A stretch of DNA of 64,000 nucleotides from Herbiconiux flava (GCF_013409865.1 NZ_JACCBM010000001.1:3534001-3598000); one strand, 5' to 3'; positions 42,651 to 50,904 are shown, counted from the stretch's first letter. Notes: generated by a model not told the origin, from the sequence alone. Numbers and translations: made by a program.

Positions 42651-43403
42651 GTGAGTGAGCAGCACCCCGACGGCCGGGCACCCGCCCGGCTCTCCGCGGT
42701 GCCCTCGGGCGGGGCGGTGCCGGCGGGCGGGGCGGTGCCGGCGGGCGGGGCGGTGCCCTCAGGCGGGGCGGTGCCGGCGGGCGGGGCGGGGCCGGCGGGC
42801 GGGGCTTCGCCGGAAGGCGCCCACGCGCATCCGGAGCCGCTCGACGACGAGGCCCTGCTCGCGGGTCGCTTCGCCGCGGGCGACGAAAATGCCCTGGCCG
42901 AGGTCTACACGCGCTGGTCGCGGCTCGTCTTCACGCTCGCGCTGCGCTCGCTCGGCGACCATGCCGAGGCCGAGGACGTCGCCCAGAAGGTGTTCGTCGC
43001 CGCCTGGCGCGGGCGCTCGGGCTTCGACGCCGGGCGCTCGGGGCTCGCCGCGTGGCTCGTCGGCATCACCCGGCACTGCATCGCCGACGCGCACGAGGCC
43101 CGCTCGCGGCGGCTGCGCACCGAGGAGGCCCTCGTCGGCGGCGCCGTGCTCACCGCCCTGGTGCGCGAGCGCGACGACGAGACGGCGGCGGTCGCCGAGC
43201 GGCTGATGATCGCCGAGGAGCTCGAGCGTCTCGAGCCCCTGCCCCAGCGGGTGATGCGACTGGCCTTCTTCGACGACCTCACGCACACCCAGATCGCCGA
43301 TACCCTCGGTCTGCCGCTCGGAACGGTGAAGAGCCACATCCGTCGTTCCCTGGTTCGGCTACGAACACGTTTGGAGGTGAGTGATGAGCCATATCGATCC
43401 TGA
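42651..43403 (+). CDS. ECF RNA polymerase sigma factor (SigK-like) with repeat-rich N-terminus
   Basis: 250 residues from GTG 42651. The first 65 residues hold a six-residue repeat (AVPAGG and variants). Region 2 follows ([40 protein letters not shown]) and region 4 is complete ([40 protein letters not shown]). Its 3' end overlaps the anti-sigma gene by 20 bases, the classical coupled sigma/anti-sigma layout. Probable targets are itself and the DUF4397-sortase genes upstream (inference). Confidence 0.88.
   Translation: MSEQHPDGRAPARLSAVPSGGAVPAGGAVPAGGAVPSGGAVPAGGAGPAGGASPEGAHAHPEPLDDEALLAGRFAAGDENALAEVYTRWSRLVFTLALRSLGDHAEAEDVAQKVFVAAWRGRSGFDAGRSGLAAWLVGITRHCIADAHEARSRRLRTEEALVGGAVLTALVRERDDETAAVAERLMIAEELERLEPLPQRVMRLAFFDDLTHTQIADTLGLPLGTVKSHIRRSLVRLRTRLEVSDEPYRS
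42696..42803 (+). repeat. Six 18-base tandem repeats inside the sigma factor gene
   Basis: Units of GCGGTGCCGGCGGGCGGG (two as GCGGTGCCCTC, one ending its first half in GGGGCC) run without gaps for 108 bases, coding [19 protein letters not shown] degenerate seventh unit follows. The unit length keeps the frame, so copy number can vary without destroying the protein. Confidence 0.85.
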
Positions 43404-44319
43404 CACGCTGGCGCTGCTGGCGATGTCGGAGCTGGAGCCGAACCCGGTCGAGCGCCGGCACCTGATGGAGTGCGACGAGTGCGCGTCCGAGCTCGCCTCG
43501 CTCGCCCGCACGGCGTCGGTGGGGCGCGCCTCGGCGGGGATGTCGTCGGTGGCGCCGTCGCCCGAGCTGTGGCAGCGCATCCGGGCCGAGCTCGGGCTCG
43601 ACGGGGCTGCTGCCGGTGGCGGTGGCGGTGGCGATGACTCTGCCGGCGGAGCTGCCGGTGCCGGTGGAGCTGCCGGTGCCGGTGGAACTGACGGTAGCGG
43701 TGCCGTGGCCGGGCCTGTCGGGCCTGCCGCACGGTCGGGCGAGTCCGCGGCGTCGATCACCCCGATCGCGCCGGTCGCCCCCGCCACATCCCCGCGCGAA
43801 CCGCAGCTGCCGTTCGAGCTGCGGGAGCCGGTCGAGCTGCACACCGAGCGCGGCCGCCGGCGGGGCGGGCGGCGCTGGCTGCCTGTGGTCGCCGCGGCGG
43901 CGATCGTCGGGCTGGTCGGCGGCCTCGGGATCGGCGCCTGGATCGGCACGACGTCGACCCCCTCGGGCGCGGTCATCGCGCGAGCCGTGCTCGACCCCTT
44001 CCCGGGGTGGCCGGATGCGCGGGGCAGCGCCGTGGTCGAGGAGCTGCCCGACGGCAGCCGCCAGGTCGTGGTCGACGTGGACCGGGCGGTGACGACCGCG
44101 TCGGGCGCCGACCCGTTGCGCGAGGTGTGGCTGATCGCGGGCGACGCCTCGGGGCTCGTCAGCATCGGCTTCCTCGATGGCACCTCCGGCCGCTTCGCGG
44201 TGCCGGACGGCCTCGATCTCGCGGTCTACTCGCAGGTCGACGTCTCGGCCGAGCCCGACAACGGCGACCCGGCCCACTCGGGCGACTCGATCGTCCGCGG
44301 CCCGCTCCGCCAGGGCTGA
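43384..44319 (+). CDS. Zinc-binding anti-sigma factor, RskA-like
   Basis: 311 residues from ATG 43384, with GGAGG before it. The N-terminal anti-sigma domain carries [20 protein letters not shown], the HxxxCxxC zinc motif (about 19-26). A Gly/Ala-rich linker (about 78-110) leads to a single transmembrane helix ([20 protein letters not shown], about 165-184) and an extracytoplasmic RskA-type C-domain ([40 protein letters not shown]). It should hold the co-encoded sigma factor at the membrane until a signal triggers release or proteolysis. Confidence 0.88.
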   Translation: MSHIDPDTLALLAMSELEPNPVERRHLMECDECASELASLARTASVGRASAGMSSVAPSPELWQRIRAELGLDGAAAGGGGGGDDSAGGAAGAGGAAGAGGTDGSGAVAGPVGPAARSGESAASITPIAPVAPATSPREPQLPFELREPVELHTERGRRRGGRRWLPVVAAAAIVGLVGGLGIGAWIGTTSTPSGAVIARAVLDPFPGWPDARGSAVVEELPDGSRQVVVDVDRAVTTASGADPLREVWLIAGDASGLVSIGFLDGTSGRFAVPDGLDLAVYSQVDVSAEPDNGDPAHSGDSIVRGPLRQG

Positions 44320-44346
44320 CGCCCGCTTCCGACGGCGGTCAGGCCA

Positions 44347-45069
44347 TCAGGCCGGGTTGATCAGGTCGGTGTGGCTCATCAGGCTGTCGTCCGCGCCCAC
44401 GGCGAACGCCTCCACCGCCTCGAGCGCGAGCACGGCGTCGATCAGGGCGCGGCTGCCCGCCACGATCGTGGAGTCCCAGTCGATCTCCGAGGCCAGCACC
44501 CAGGCGTGGTCCCCCGGCCAGATCAGCTGCGGCATCGGACCTTCGAACGGCGGCCTCCACCCGATCTCCGCATCCCACGGCCACTCCGGGTCGGACAGCT
44601 CGGCGAGAGGCCCCTCGAACAGCCCGTACGCACGCCCGGGCAGCTCGAACCGGGCACCCGCGAAGACGACACCGGTGCCCCAGCCCTCCCACACGGCGAG
44701 CGTGACGGCATCCGTCGTCGTGGCCGCGGCGAGCGCCGGCACCAGTGCGGCGAGCAGCCGGGGGTCGAGCCGCCCGGTCGGCGGTGCGGTCACCCGCCGC
44801 CCGCCGAGCTCCACGTCACCCCGCAGCTCGTCGACCGCCGCGACCCGGTGCCACTGAGCGAGCGGATGCACGACCCGCCCCGTGCGCGCCGCGACCTCCG
44901 CCCAGCCCCACGACCCCACGGGCGCGCCAGCGGCGTCATCGACCTCCACCGGATGCAGCACCCGCGCGTACGCCTCGAACTTCCGCCCGGCGACGCCGCC
45001 GACGCTCCCCCACCCGCCGAGCCGCGGTTCGAGCCAGGCTCCGGGGTCACCGCTCTCGACTGCTCGCAT
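44347..45069 (-). CDS. Conserved actinobacterial protein of unknown function
   Basis: 240 residues. Acidic, Trp-rich soluble protein; distinctive blocks are EPRLGGWGSVGGVAGRKFEA near the start, VTLAVWEGWGTG in the middle, WRPPFEGPMPQLIWPGDHAW and VLASEIDWDSTIVAGSRALI toward the end. I recognise no domain with known function. It has no signal peptide or membrane helix. Convergent with the anti-sigma gene, 27 bases away. Confidence 0.75.
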   Translation of the reverse strand: MRAVESGDPGAWLEPRLGGWGSVGGVAGRKFEAYARVLHPVEVDDAAGAPVGSWGWAEVAARTGRVVHPLAQWHRVAAVDELRGDVELGGRRVTAPPTGRLDPRLLAALVPALAAATTTDAVTLAVWEGWGTGVVFAGARFELPGRAYGLFEGPLAELSDPEWPWDAEIGWRPPFEGPMPQLIWPGDHAWVLASEIDWDSTIVAGSRALIDAVLALEAVEAFAVGADDSLMSHTDLINPA

Positions 45070-45169
45070 GCCTCATCTTCCCGTGCCAGCGCGCACGGAG
45101 GCCAGTACCCAGGCGCGGCTCACGCGATGTCGATCGCGACCACATGGGCGCGGCGTGCGCGCGGACCGC

Positions 45170-45547
45170 TCAGACGGTGTCGCCCGCGACGGCGTCGTCT
45201 CCGCCGGCGGCGCTGCGGGTGCCCGCCTGGCGTTCGGACGCGTCGGCGCCCGGCGCGACGACCTCCTCGGGCCCGTCGCCCGCCAGCTCCGCGGCGACCT
45301 GCTGCGGCGAGCGGGGCTCGGTGAGCTCACCCGCGTCCTGGTCGTGGATGCTGTAGCCCTGCTCGTCCGGCAGCTCCGGAGACCCGCCCTGGCCGACGCC
45401 GGGGGCGATGCCGGCGCGGCTCAGCTCCTCGGTGGAGGGCAGCTCCTCGCGCCGCCCGTTGCCCGCATCGGTGATCCGAGTGTTCTGCTCGTCGGTGTTT
45501 CGCTCGTCGGTGTTTCGCTCGTCGGTGCTCTGCTCATCGGTGTCCAT
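45170..45547 (-). CDS. Small acidic disordered protein of unknown function
   Basis: 125 residues from ATG 45545-45547. Rich in Asp, Glu, Gly and Ala, with no hydrophobic core. Residues 2-21 come from a perfect-frame 15-base tandem repeat (45485-45544; TDEQN/TDERN four times). Other blocks are EELPSTEELSRAGIAPGVGQ, LPDEQGYSIHDQDAGE and RSPQQVAAELAGDGPEEVVA. It lies downstream of the flavin oxidoreductase gene in the same direction, with 10 bases between, so may be co-transcribed. Confidence 0.65.
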   Translation of the reverse strand: MDTDEQSTDERNTDERNTDEQNTRITDAGNGRREELPSTEELSRAGIAPGVGQGGSPELPDEQGYSIHDQDAGELTEPRSPQQVAAELAGDGPEEVVAPGADASERQAGTRSAAGGDDAVAGDTV

Positions 45548-45557
45548 GCCGAGCAAC

Positions 45558-46709
45558 CTACGCCGAAGCGGGCAGCCCGCCACCCGCACCGAGGCGCCGG
45601 CCGAGCTCCCGCCCCAGCGCATCGCCCGAGGCCCACGCGGTCGACACCGAGGAGCGCTCGCCCCAGGCGTCTCCGCACACCCCGACCGCCCCGAACAGCC
45701 CGAACGGCTCGGCGTGCTGGCGCGAGGGGTTCGCGAACGTCCACCGGTGCACGACGGCCGACACCGGCGCGACCTCCAGCTCCAGCAGCGCGCGCACGGC
45801 CTCGACCACGGCGCCGGCGGCGGTCTCCGGATGCTCGAGATGCTCCCGCGCGAAGTCCCCCGTCGTGTGCGCCACGAGCACCGGCGCCCCGTCGCCCTGC
45901 CGGTCGCCGTCGTCGGCGACGAACGCCAGCACGGGCGACCCGTCGACGAACGCCCCGTGCAGCTCCGACGGCCAGCGCCGCTCGTCGTACGTCAGCACCA
46001 CGGACAGCGTGGGCTCCCACGCGTCGGCACCCGAGAGCTCCTCGCGCGCGGGCGACCCCGGCGAGAGCATCCGCCCCGCCTGCGGATCGGGCACGGCGAG
46101 CACGACGGCCTCGAACTCAGACCCGTCGACCACCACCCCGCGGCCGGCCACCCCGGCCGCACCGGCCGCACCGACCGCGCCGGCCGCACCGACCGCGGCA
46201 GTCGCATCGGTCGCACCAGTCGAGTCAGCCGCCTCGGCCACCTCGACCGCACTCACCTCGTGCGTCAGCTCGATCGCGACACCGTCGGACTCGAGCGCGG
46301 CGGCCAGGTCGGCCGCGAGCGAGCGCAGCCCGGCGGTGGCCGCGTAGCGCATCGGCCCCGTCTTGAGCTCGCGGGACACCACGGCGCCCGAGTCGCCGAC
46401 GGTGAGCGCCGAGAAGGTGTCGGTCCACTCGCGCACCAGTCCGCGCCGGCGCCACGAGGTCACGAGCGCCTCGAACGCCGAGTCCTCGGGCACGGTGAAG
46501 TACCGGGCGCCGATGTCGGCCGGCCGGCCCTCGACCCGCTTGGTGGCGAGGCGCCCCCCGGGCACGCGCCCGCGGTCGACGACCCTCACGGCGATGCCCG
46601 CGTCGTGCAGCGTCCGCGCACAGGCGAGCCCCGAGATGCCGGCCCCCACGACGAGCACCTCCCGCCCGGCGTCGGTCGAGGCGGACGCGGACTCGGGTGC
46701 GGAGCTCAT
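45558..46709 (-). CDS. FAD-dependent oxidoreductase, renalase/amine-oxidase-like
   Basis: 383 residues from ATG 46707-46709. The Rossmann FAD motif is VLVVGAGISGLACARTLHDA (about 18-37), followed by VPGGRLATKRVEG and ADIGARYFTVPEDSAFEALV, typical of renalase-like NAD(P)-binding amine oxidases. The C-terminal VGVCGDAWGERSSVSTAWAS closes the FAD site. Residues about 162-189 are an Ala/Gly/Val insert encoded by short GCC/GGC repeats (46141-46222), unlikely to belong to the fold. Substrate unknown. Confidence 0.85.
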   Translation of the reverse strand: MSSAPESASASTDAGREVLVVGAGISGLACARTLHDAGIAVRVVDRGRVPGGRLATKRVEGRPADIGARYFTVPEDSAFEALVTSWRRRGLVREWTDTFSALTVGDSGAVVSRELKTGPMRYAATAGLRSLAADLAAALESDGVAIELTHEVSAVEVAEAADSTGATDATAAVGAAGAVGAAGAAGVAGRGVVVDGSEFEAVVLAVPDPQAGRMLSPGSPAREELSGADAWEPTLSVVLTYDERRWPSELHGAFVDGSPVLAFVADDGDRQGDGAPVLVAHTTGDFAREHLEHPETAAGAVVEAVRALLELEVAPVSAVVHRWTFANPSRQHAEPFGLFGAVGVCGDAWGERSSVSTAWASGDALGRELGRRLGAGGGLPASA

Positions 46710-46763
46710 CCCCCCATCCTGGCCCGGGGATGCCGGATGCGCGCCAGGGAGGGAGAGTGGAGC

Positions 46764-47126
46764 ATGACCGAGAAGAACGAGACCGAACGCGACGACGCGA
46801 AGAAGGAGTTCGACGAGGCGGTCACGATGACCGCGGGCGAGCTCGAGGAATGGCTGGACACCGACGAGTCGAAGTCGGTGGGCCAGAAGGAAGGCGGCGG
46901 GAGCGGTGAATCGGTCGGCCACCACTCCGGCCGCCGCATCATCGAGATCCTGCACACGAAGAAGGCCGACCTCAGCGACGACGACGTCGCCCACATGAAG
47001 AAGGTCGTCGGCTACGTGCACCGCCACCTCGCCCAGCGCCCCGACGGCGACGTCACCGACACCCCGTGGCGCTGGTCGCTGATGAACTGGGGCCACGACC
47101 CGCTGAAGAAGGCGAAGAAGAAGTAG
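46764..47126 (+). CDS. DUF3140 domain protein
   Basis: 120 residues from ATG 46764. EFDEAVTMTAGELEEWLDTD, ESVGHHSGRRIIEILHTKKA and DDDVAHMKKVVGYVHRHLAQ, with WRWSLMNWGHDPLK at the end, are the family pattern. The many Lys, Arg and His residues suggest nucleic-acid contact, and relatives are described as possible DNA-binding proteins; no function is proven. Divergent from the flavin oxidoreductase, 54 bases apart. Confidence 0.85.
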   Translation: MTEKNETERDDAKKEFDEAVTMTAGELEEWLDTDESKSVGQKEGGGSGESVGHHSGRRIIEILHTKKADLSDDDVAHMKKVVGYVHRHLAQRPDGDVTDTPWRWSLMNWGHDPLKKAKKK

Positions 47127-47152
47127 CAGGAGCACCACCTGCCCCGAACGCA

Positions 47153-47191
47153 CGAACGCGCCGCCCCTCCGAGGAGGCAACGGCGCGTTCG
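47153..47191. terminator. Hairpin between convergent DUF3140 and CsbD genes
   Basis: CGAACGCGCCG (47153-47163) and CGGCGCGTTCG (47181-47191) pair perfectly, and CCTCC-GAGGAGG can pair inside the loop. Neither side has a T-run. It lies between two gene ends and is probably a two-way terminator. Confidence 0.6.
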
Positions 47192-47202
47192 GCGGGGGAC
47201 GA

Positions 47203-47376
47203 CTAGTTCTTGAAGGCGTCCTTGACGTTCTCGCCGGCCTGCTTGACGTCGGACTTGGTCTGGTCGGCCTTGCCCTCGGCGACGAGCTCGTCGTTGTTGG
47301 TGACCTTGCCGACGGCCTCCTTGGCCTTGCCGGCCAGGTCCTCGGCGGCGTTCTTGATCTTGTCTGCTGCGCTCAT
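47203..47376 (-). CDS. CsbD family stress protein
   Basis: 57 residues from ATG 47374-47376 with AAGGAGAA upstream. MSAADKIKNAAEDLAGKAKE and the mid-block GKVTNNDELVAEGKADQTKS are the CsbD signature: a small, Lys/Ala/Asp-rich helical protein under general stress control in Bacillus. It is the last gene of the leftward Asp23 operon. Biochemical role unknown. Confidence 0.85.
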   Translation of the reverse strand: MSAADKIKNAAEDLAGKAKEAVGKVTNNDELVAEGKADQTKSDVKQAGENVKDAFKN

Positions 47377-47439
47377 GATGGGTTCTCCTTCTGTTCGTGA
47401 TGTGGGGCCCGGCGGATGCCGGGCCCGGTGGGGGTGTGG

Positions 47440-47553
47440 CTAGCGGCGGGTCAGCTTCCTGGCCGCGTGCTTCGCGGCTTCGGCCCTGGTTCCCGCGATG
47501 TAGGCGGTGATGCCCACGGCGACGACGATGACCCAGTGGATCGGCTTCGACAT
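47440..47553 (-). CDS. Very small membrane protein (37 aa)
   Basis: ATG 47551-47553 with AGGAAGGA upstream opens a 37-residue protein: MSKPIHWVIVVAVGITAYIA is one transmembrane helix, followed by a basic tail (GTRAEAAKHAARKLTRR). It sits between amaP and csbD in the envelope-stress operon. No family named; its single helix and basic tail suggest interaction with the AmaP/Asp23 membrane complex (inference). Confidence 0.65.
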   Translation of the reverse strand: MSKPIHWVIVVAVGITAYIAGTRAEAAKHAARKLTRR

Positions 47554-47611
47554 GTCTGTTCCTTCCTGCCCCGAGGGGCGCCTGCCGGTGACCGGTGGGG
47601 ACGGCCTGCGG

Positions 47612-48217
47612 CTACTGCAGCCGCGTCGAGCCGCTGACCCGGGCCCGGAAGCCGCCGCTGATCTGCACGAGAGCGGGCAGCTCCCGGCCGAGCAGCTGGT
47701 CGAGGGCCCGCAGGCTCGATTCCACGATCGCGGAGGCGTCGGCCGGCGACACCCCGCGGCGGCAGGTCACGGAGACCTTCAGCGTGGGGGTGCGCTTGAC
47801 CCGGTAGGTCGACACGTGGGAGGTGACGAACTCGGGACGGGCGGACAGGGCATCCTGGATCGCGTCTTCGGCGACCTTCGACGAGATCACGGTCTGCCCG
47901 TGCTCGCCCACGGTCTCGTCGACGACGGTGCCCGTGCGGCCGTGACCCTGCCGCAGTGCGAACACCACGAGCAGCACGACCGCGAGCACGATGACGACCA
48001 GCACGGCCGGCATGATCCAGCTGACGCCGGTGTCGCCGAGCGGGGTGGACTGCAGCCAGGTGCCGACCTGGTCGCGGATCGGGTCGGCCGAGGCCTTCCA
48101 GCCGTCCCGCACCGCGGGGAGCAGCACGGCGGTGGCCGCGGAGGCTCCGACGGCGACGAGCAGCAGCCCGACGACCAGCAGCAGCAGGCGGTTCAGGGCG
48201 CGGTTGGTGCTGTTCAT
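47612..48217 (-). CDS. amaP: AmaP-type membrane anchor of alkaline-shock proteins
   Basis: 201 residues. Two membrane helices (RLLLLVVGLLLVAVGASAAT and WIMPAVLVVIVLAVVLLVVF, near residues 10-30 and 65-90) flank an exported loop, followed by a cytosolic Asp23-like domain (VVDETVGEHGQTVISSKVAE, TLKVSVTCRRGVSPADASAI). In Staphylococcus AmaP tethers Asp23 to the membrane. Its ATG overlaps the preceding DUF6286 gene by 4 bases. Confidence 0.8.
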   Translation of the reverse strand: MNSTNRALNRLLLLVVGLLLVAVGASAATAVLLPAVRDGWKASADPIRDQVGTWLQSTPLGDTGVSWIMPAVLVVIVLAVVLLVVFALRQGHGRTGTVVDETVGEHGQTVISSKVAEDAIQDALSARPEFVTSHVSTYRVKRTPTLKVSVTCRRGVSPADASAIVESSLRALDQLLGRELPALVQISGGFRARVSGSTRLQ

Positions 48218-48792
48218 GCTCCGACCTTTCCGTTCTCGCGCACTCGGACGCGGCTGGACACCGACCGGCGGAGGCCGTAGCCGGTCAGCTCGCGGTCGAC
48301 GGCCGCCGAGACCGAGGACCGGTCGACCGGGATGCCCGAGGTGGGCACCAAGTCGACGACGGCGAGGCGCTTGGAGACCGAGACCGTCGTGTGGTCGGGG
48401 TCGACGTCGGCGGCGAGCGAGGCGTGGCGGGCGAGGGCCGAGGCCACCACCTCGCTGTCGACGATCGTGGCGGCGCGCTCGGTCTCGAGCACGTGCCGCG
48501 GCCGGCGACCGGGGGCGAGCGCCAGCACGATCAGCACGAGGCCGATCACGACGGCGACGACTCCGGCGGCGACGACGATCGCGGCGGGCGCCTCGGGCAG
48601 GCTCACCGCGGAGGCGAACATGTCGGCGGGCGCCACCAGCAGGGCCGGCAGCCCGAGCAGGGCGATCACGACCTCGGTGCCGACCCAGGCGAGGGCGACG
48701 ACGATCAGCACGGCGACGACGATGGCCGCCGTCGACCGGGGCGAGTGCAGCTCGCGGCGGGTGATGCGGCGGCGCACGGACTCGGTGCTCAT
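48214..48792 (-). CDS. DUF6286 membrane protein
   Basis: 192 residues. Two hydrophobic helices (TAAIVVAVLIVVALAWVGTE about 21-40; APAAIVVAAGVVAVVIGLVL about 68-87) precede a cytosolic domain of about 95 residues (RAATIVDSEVVASALARHAS, TTVSVSKRLAVVDLVPTSGI, RELTGYGLRRSVSSRVRVRE) that resembles the Asp23 alpha/beta module. The layout fits DUF6286 proteins found in actinobacterial Asp23 clusters. Overlaps both neighbours by 4 bases. Confidence 0.8.
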   Translation of the reverse strand: MSTESVRRRITRRELHSPRSTAAIVVAVLIVVALAWVGTEVVIALLGLPALLVAPADMFASAVSLPEAPAAIVVAAGVVAVVIGLVLIVLALAPGRRPRHVLETERAATIVDSEVVASALARHASLAADVDPDHTTVSVSKRLAVVDLVPTSGIPVDRSSVSAAVDRELTGYGLRRSVSSRVRVRENGKVGA

Positions 48793-49208
48793 GCGACCCT
48801 CTCCTCGGTGCGGATGTCGATTCCTGTGACCTTGACGGTCACGCGGGCGATGGACGACCCGGTCAGCTGCTGGACGCGGGTGCGGATGGTCTCCTGCGCC
48901 GCGGCCACCCGGTCGAGGATCGGGCCCCCTGACCGGATGACCGACGACGGCTCGCGCTCGACCCTCGACAGCGCCACCACCCGGATCGGGGTGGACACGG
49001 TGAGGGCGAGAAGGCCCCGGCTGTCGGCCAGGTCGACGCCCACCTTGGACGCCGAGACCCCGAGGGCCTCGGCCGTCACCGCGGCGACGACCCGGTTCAG
49101 GGCCTTCGACGCGATGCGGTTGCGCCCGCGACGGACGGTGCCGGCCGTCGCGGGGAGGGACGCCGCCGATCCGGCCGGCGCGGCCGGACGCTCAGCGGTG
49201 ATCGTCAT
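48789..49208 (-). CDS. Asp23/Gls24-related protein
   Basis: 139 residues. Residues about 25-60 (RGRNRIASKALNRVVAAVTA, ALGVSASKVGVDLADSRGLL) and the C-terminal helix/strand pair (ILDRVAAAQETIRTRVQQLT, IARVTVKVTGIDIRTEERVA) match the Asp23 alpha/beta pattern, though more diverged than the gene at 49393. Coupled on both sides by 4-base overlaps. Confidence 0.7.
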   Translation of the reverse strand: MTITAERPAAPAGSAASLPATAGTVRRGRNRIASKALNRVVAAVTAEALGVSASKVGVDLADSRGLLALTVSTPIRVVALSRVEREPSSVIRSGGPILDRVAAAQETIRTRVQQLTGSSIARVTVKVTGIDIRTEERVA

Positions 49209-49396
49209 GACGAGGTGCGCTTTCCGCGGAACGCGTCGACGACGCGCGAGACGTCGAGCTCACCCGAGACGACCCGGCCCACCGCCGCCCCGATCGCCAT
49301 GGCGATCGCGACGAAGAAGAAGGCCCAGAAGCCGATGATGACCCACGTCAGGGCGAGCACCGCCCCGACGAGGATGCCGGTACGGGTCGCGGTCAC
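49205..49396 (-). CDS. DUF2273 small membrane protein
   Basis: 63 residues. Two adjacent hydrophobic helices (GILVGAVLALTWVIIGFWAF and FVAIAMAIGAAVGRVVSGEL) and a short basic tail (VVDAFRGKRTSS) give the DUF2273 pattern, which typically adjoins Asp23 genes. It shares 4-base overlaps with both neighbours. Confidence 0.8.
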   Translation of the reverse strand: MTATRTGILVGAVLALTWVIIGFWAFFFVAIAMAIGAAVGRVVSGELDVSRVVDAFRGKRTSS

Positions 49397-49833
49397 AGGA
49401 CTCGCGCCTCGGCTGCGTCGTCGTCGGCGTCGTCGGAGGGCAGGTGCACGTCGTTGACGGTCACGTTGACCTCGGTGACCTCGAGCCCGACGATCGACTC
49501 GACGGCCTGGATGATGTTCTGGCGCACGCCGTCGGCGACGTCCTGGAGGGGCGCGGGGTACTCGGCGACGATGGTCACGTCGACCGCGACCTGCGTCTCG
49601 CCGACCTCGACGGTGATGCCCTGACCGAGGTCGGTGTTCGAGATGGCGTCGCGGATCGCGCCGAAGGCGCGGGCGGCGCCGCCACCCAGGGCGTGCACGC
49701 CGCGGGACTCGCGAGCGGCGATCCCGGCGACCTTCGACACGACGTTGTCGTTGATGACGGTCTTGCCGAGACCGGTGTCGGTCGAGGTCGCGGCGGTGGC
49801 GGGGATTCCGGCCGGCGTGGTGGTGGTGGCCAT
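49393..49833 (-). CDS. Asp23/Gls24 family envelope stress response protein
   Basis: 146 residues from ATG 49831-49833, with AAGGAGC upstream. After a Thr/Ala-rich N-terminus the domain is typical: GKTVINDNVVSKVAGIAARE, GVHALGGGAARAFGAIRDAI, GITVEVGETQVAVDVTIVAE and VRQNIIQAVESIVGLEVTEV NVTV. Asp23 proteins coat the inner membrane face and respond to envelope or alkaline stress. First gene of a seven-gene leftward operon ending in csbD; its 204-base upstream region has no strong sigma-70 promoter, so stress-sigma control is possible. Confidence 0.88.
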   Translation of the reverse strand: MATTTTPAGIPATAATSTDTGLGKTVINDNVVSKVAGIAARESRGVHALGGGAARAFGAIRDAISNTDLGQGITVEVGETQVAVDVTIVAEYPAPLQDVADGVRQNIIQAVESIVGLEVTEVNVTVNDVHLPSDDADDDAAEARVL

Positions 49834-50015
49834 GTTCTGCTCCTTGTCGTGGGGCCCGTGGGTCGGGCCTGTTCGCTTCATGACTAAGACGGGTCGAGTT
49901 CGCAGATCGTCACGCCGGTTCGCAGAAACTTTCCCGGCGCGCCGGCCGGAGGACCGAGCGTCTGCAGCCGGCGGGTACGACCGGCTGCACCGACAGCTTG
50001 GCACGAAAGAATTCA

Positions 50016-50045
50016 GTGCGCCTAGTAGTTAGACCATCTAGGCAC
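50016..50045 (-). terminator. Hairpin overlapping the stop codon of the AlaX-like gene
   Basis: GTGC(G)CCTAG at 50016-50025 and CTAGGCAC at 50038-50045 pair with one bulged base around a 12-base loop. The stop codon of the minus-strand gene (50038-50040) lies within the stem. It may terminate that transcript ahead of the Asp23 operon, although it has no T-run. Confidence 0.45.
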
Positions 50046-50904
50046 TCTGGGCGGTGATCATTCGCATAGTGGCTCCGTCGTCGTCGAGCCCGAGCGTCAC
50101 CGTCAGGGAGCCGAGTTCGCCGAGATGCGTCGCGTGGGTGCCGCCGCAGGCGATCGAGGCGTGGCCCTCGGGCAGCTCGCACTCCCAGAACCGGCGCGTG
50201 GAGAGCCGGCGGTCGTCGCGGCGGATGCGCACCGCGGCTTCACCCGTCACCCACTCGGCCAGCGTGCCGTTCACCGCCGCGGCGACGGCGTCGAGCTCGG
50301 TCACGAGGCGCGCCGAGTCGAACCCGCGCTTCCGGAGCGACTTGCCCAGCCGGTACTCATCGAGCGAGCCGTGCGGGCGGATGCGCGAGGACGCGATCGC
50401 CGTCTGGTCGAAGTCGGGGCTGCCGAGCGCGTCGGCCGCGATCTCCTTGCTCCAGAACCCGGTGAGCGCCCGGTTCAGTGCCAGCGAGGCGAGGTGGCAG
50501 GAGGTGTGGCCGAGCGAGAGGGCGCGGCGGTGCTCCTCGTCGACCTCGGCCGTCACGGTGTCGCCCTCGGCGATCGGGGCGTCGGCGTCGACGATGTGGG
50601 CGACCACGAAGGCCCAGCCCTCGGTGCCGAGCCGCACGGGCAGCTTCTCCCCCAGGTGCAGCTCGACTCCGTCGCTCGCGGCGATGCGGCAGTCGAGCAC
50701 CGGCGCGGGCCCCGCCTCCGTGACGAGCACGCCGAGGTCGGGGCCCTGGTCGGGCCAGGTGGGATCGAGCGGATGGAACGGGGTCGCGTCCAGCAGCACG
50801 GCGGCACGGCCATCCGGGAGCGGTTCACGGTGCAGCACCGTGCTCGTGCCGCGGGTCTCGCCGTCTGGGTAGCCGATCAGGGTGTCGAGGGTGGGAAGAG
50901 CCAT
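50038..50904 (-). CDS. AlaX-like alanyl-tRNA editing / metal-dependent hydrolase
   Basis: 288 residues from ATG 50902-50904. It carries the zinc motifs of the AlaRS editing domain: LSLGHTSCHLASLAL (HxxxH, about 152-166) and HASIACGGTHATHLGELGS (CxxxH, about 252-270). An N-terminal beta-barrel-like part (about 1-100) precedes them. Free-standing AlaX proteins remove serine or glycine from mischarged tRNA-Ala; HTSCH in place of HTATH makes this a diverged member, so another amide substrate cannot be excluded. Confidence 0.82.
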   Translation of the reverse strand: MALPTLDTLIGYPDGETRGTSTVLHREPLPDGRAAVLLDATPFHPLDPTWPDQGPDLGVLVTEAGPAPVLDCRIAASDGVELHLGEKLPVRLGTEGWAFVVAHIVDADAPIAEGDTVTAEVDEEHRRALSLGHTSCHLASLALNRALTGFWSKEIAADALGSPDFDQTAIASSRIRPHGSLDEYRLGKSLRKRGFDSARLVTELDAVAAAVNGTLAEWVTGEAAVRIRRDDRRLSTRRFWECELPEGHASIACGGTHATHLGELGSLTVTLGLDDDGATMRMITAQSA

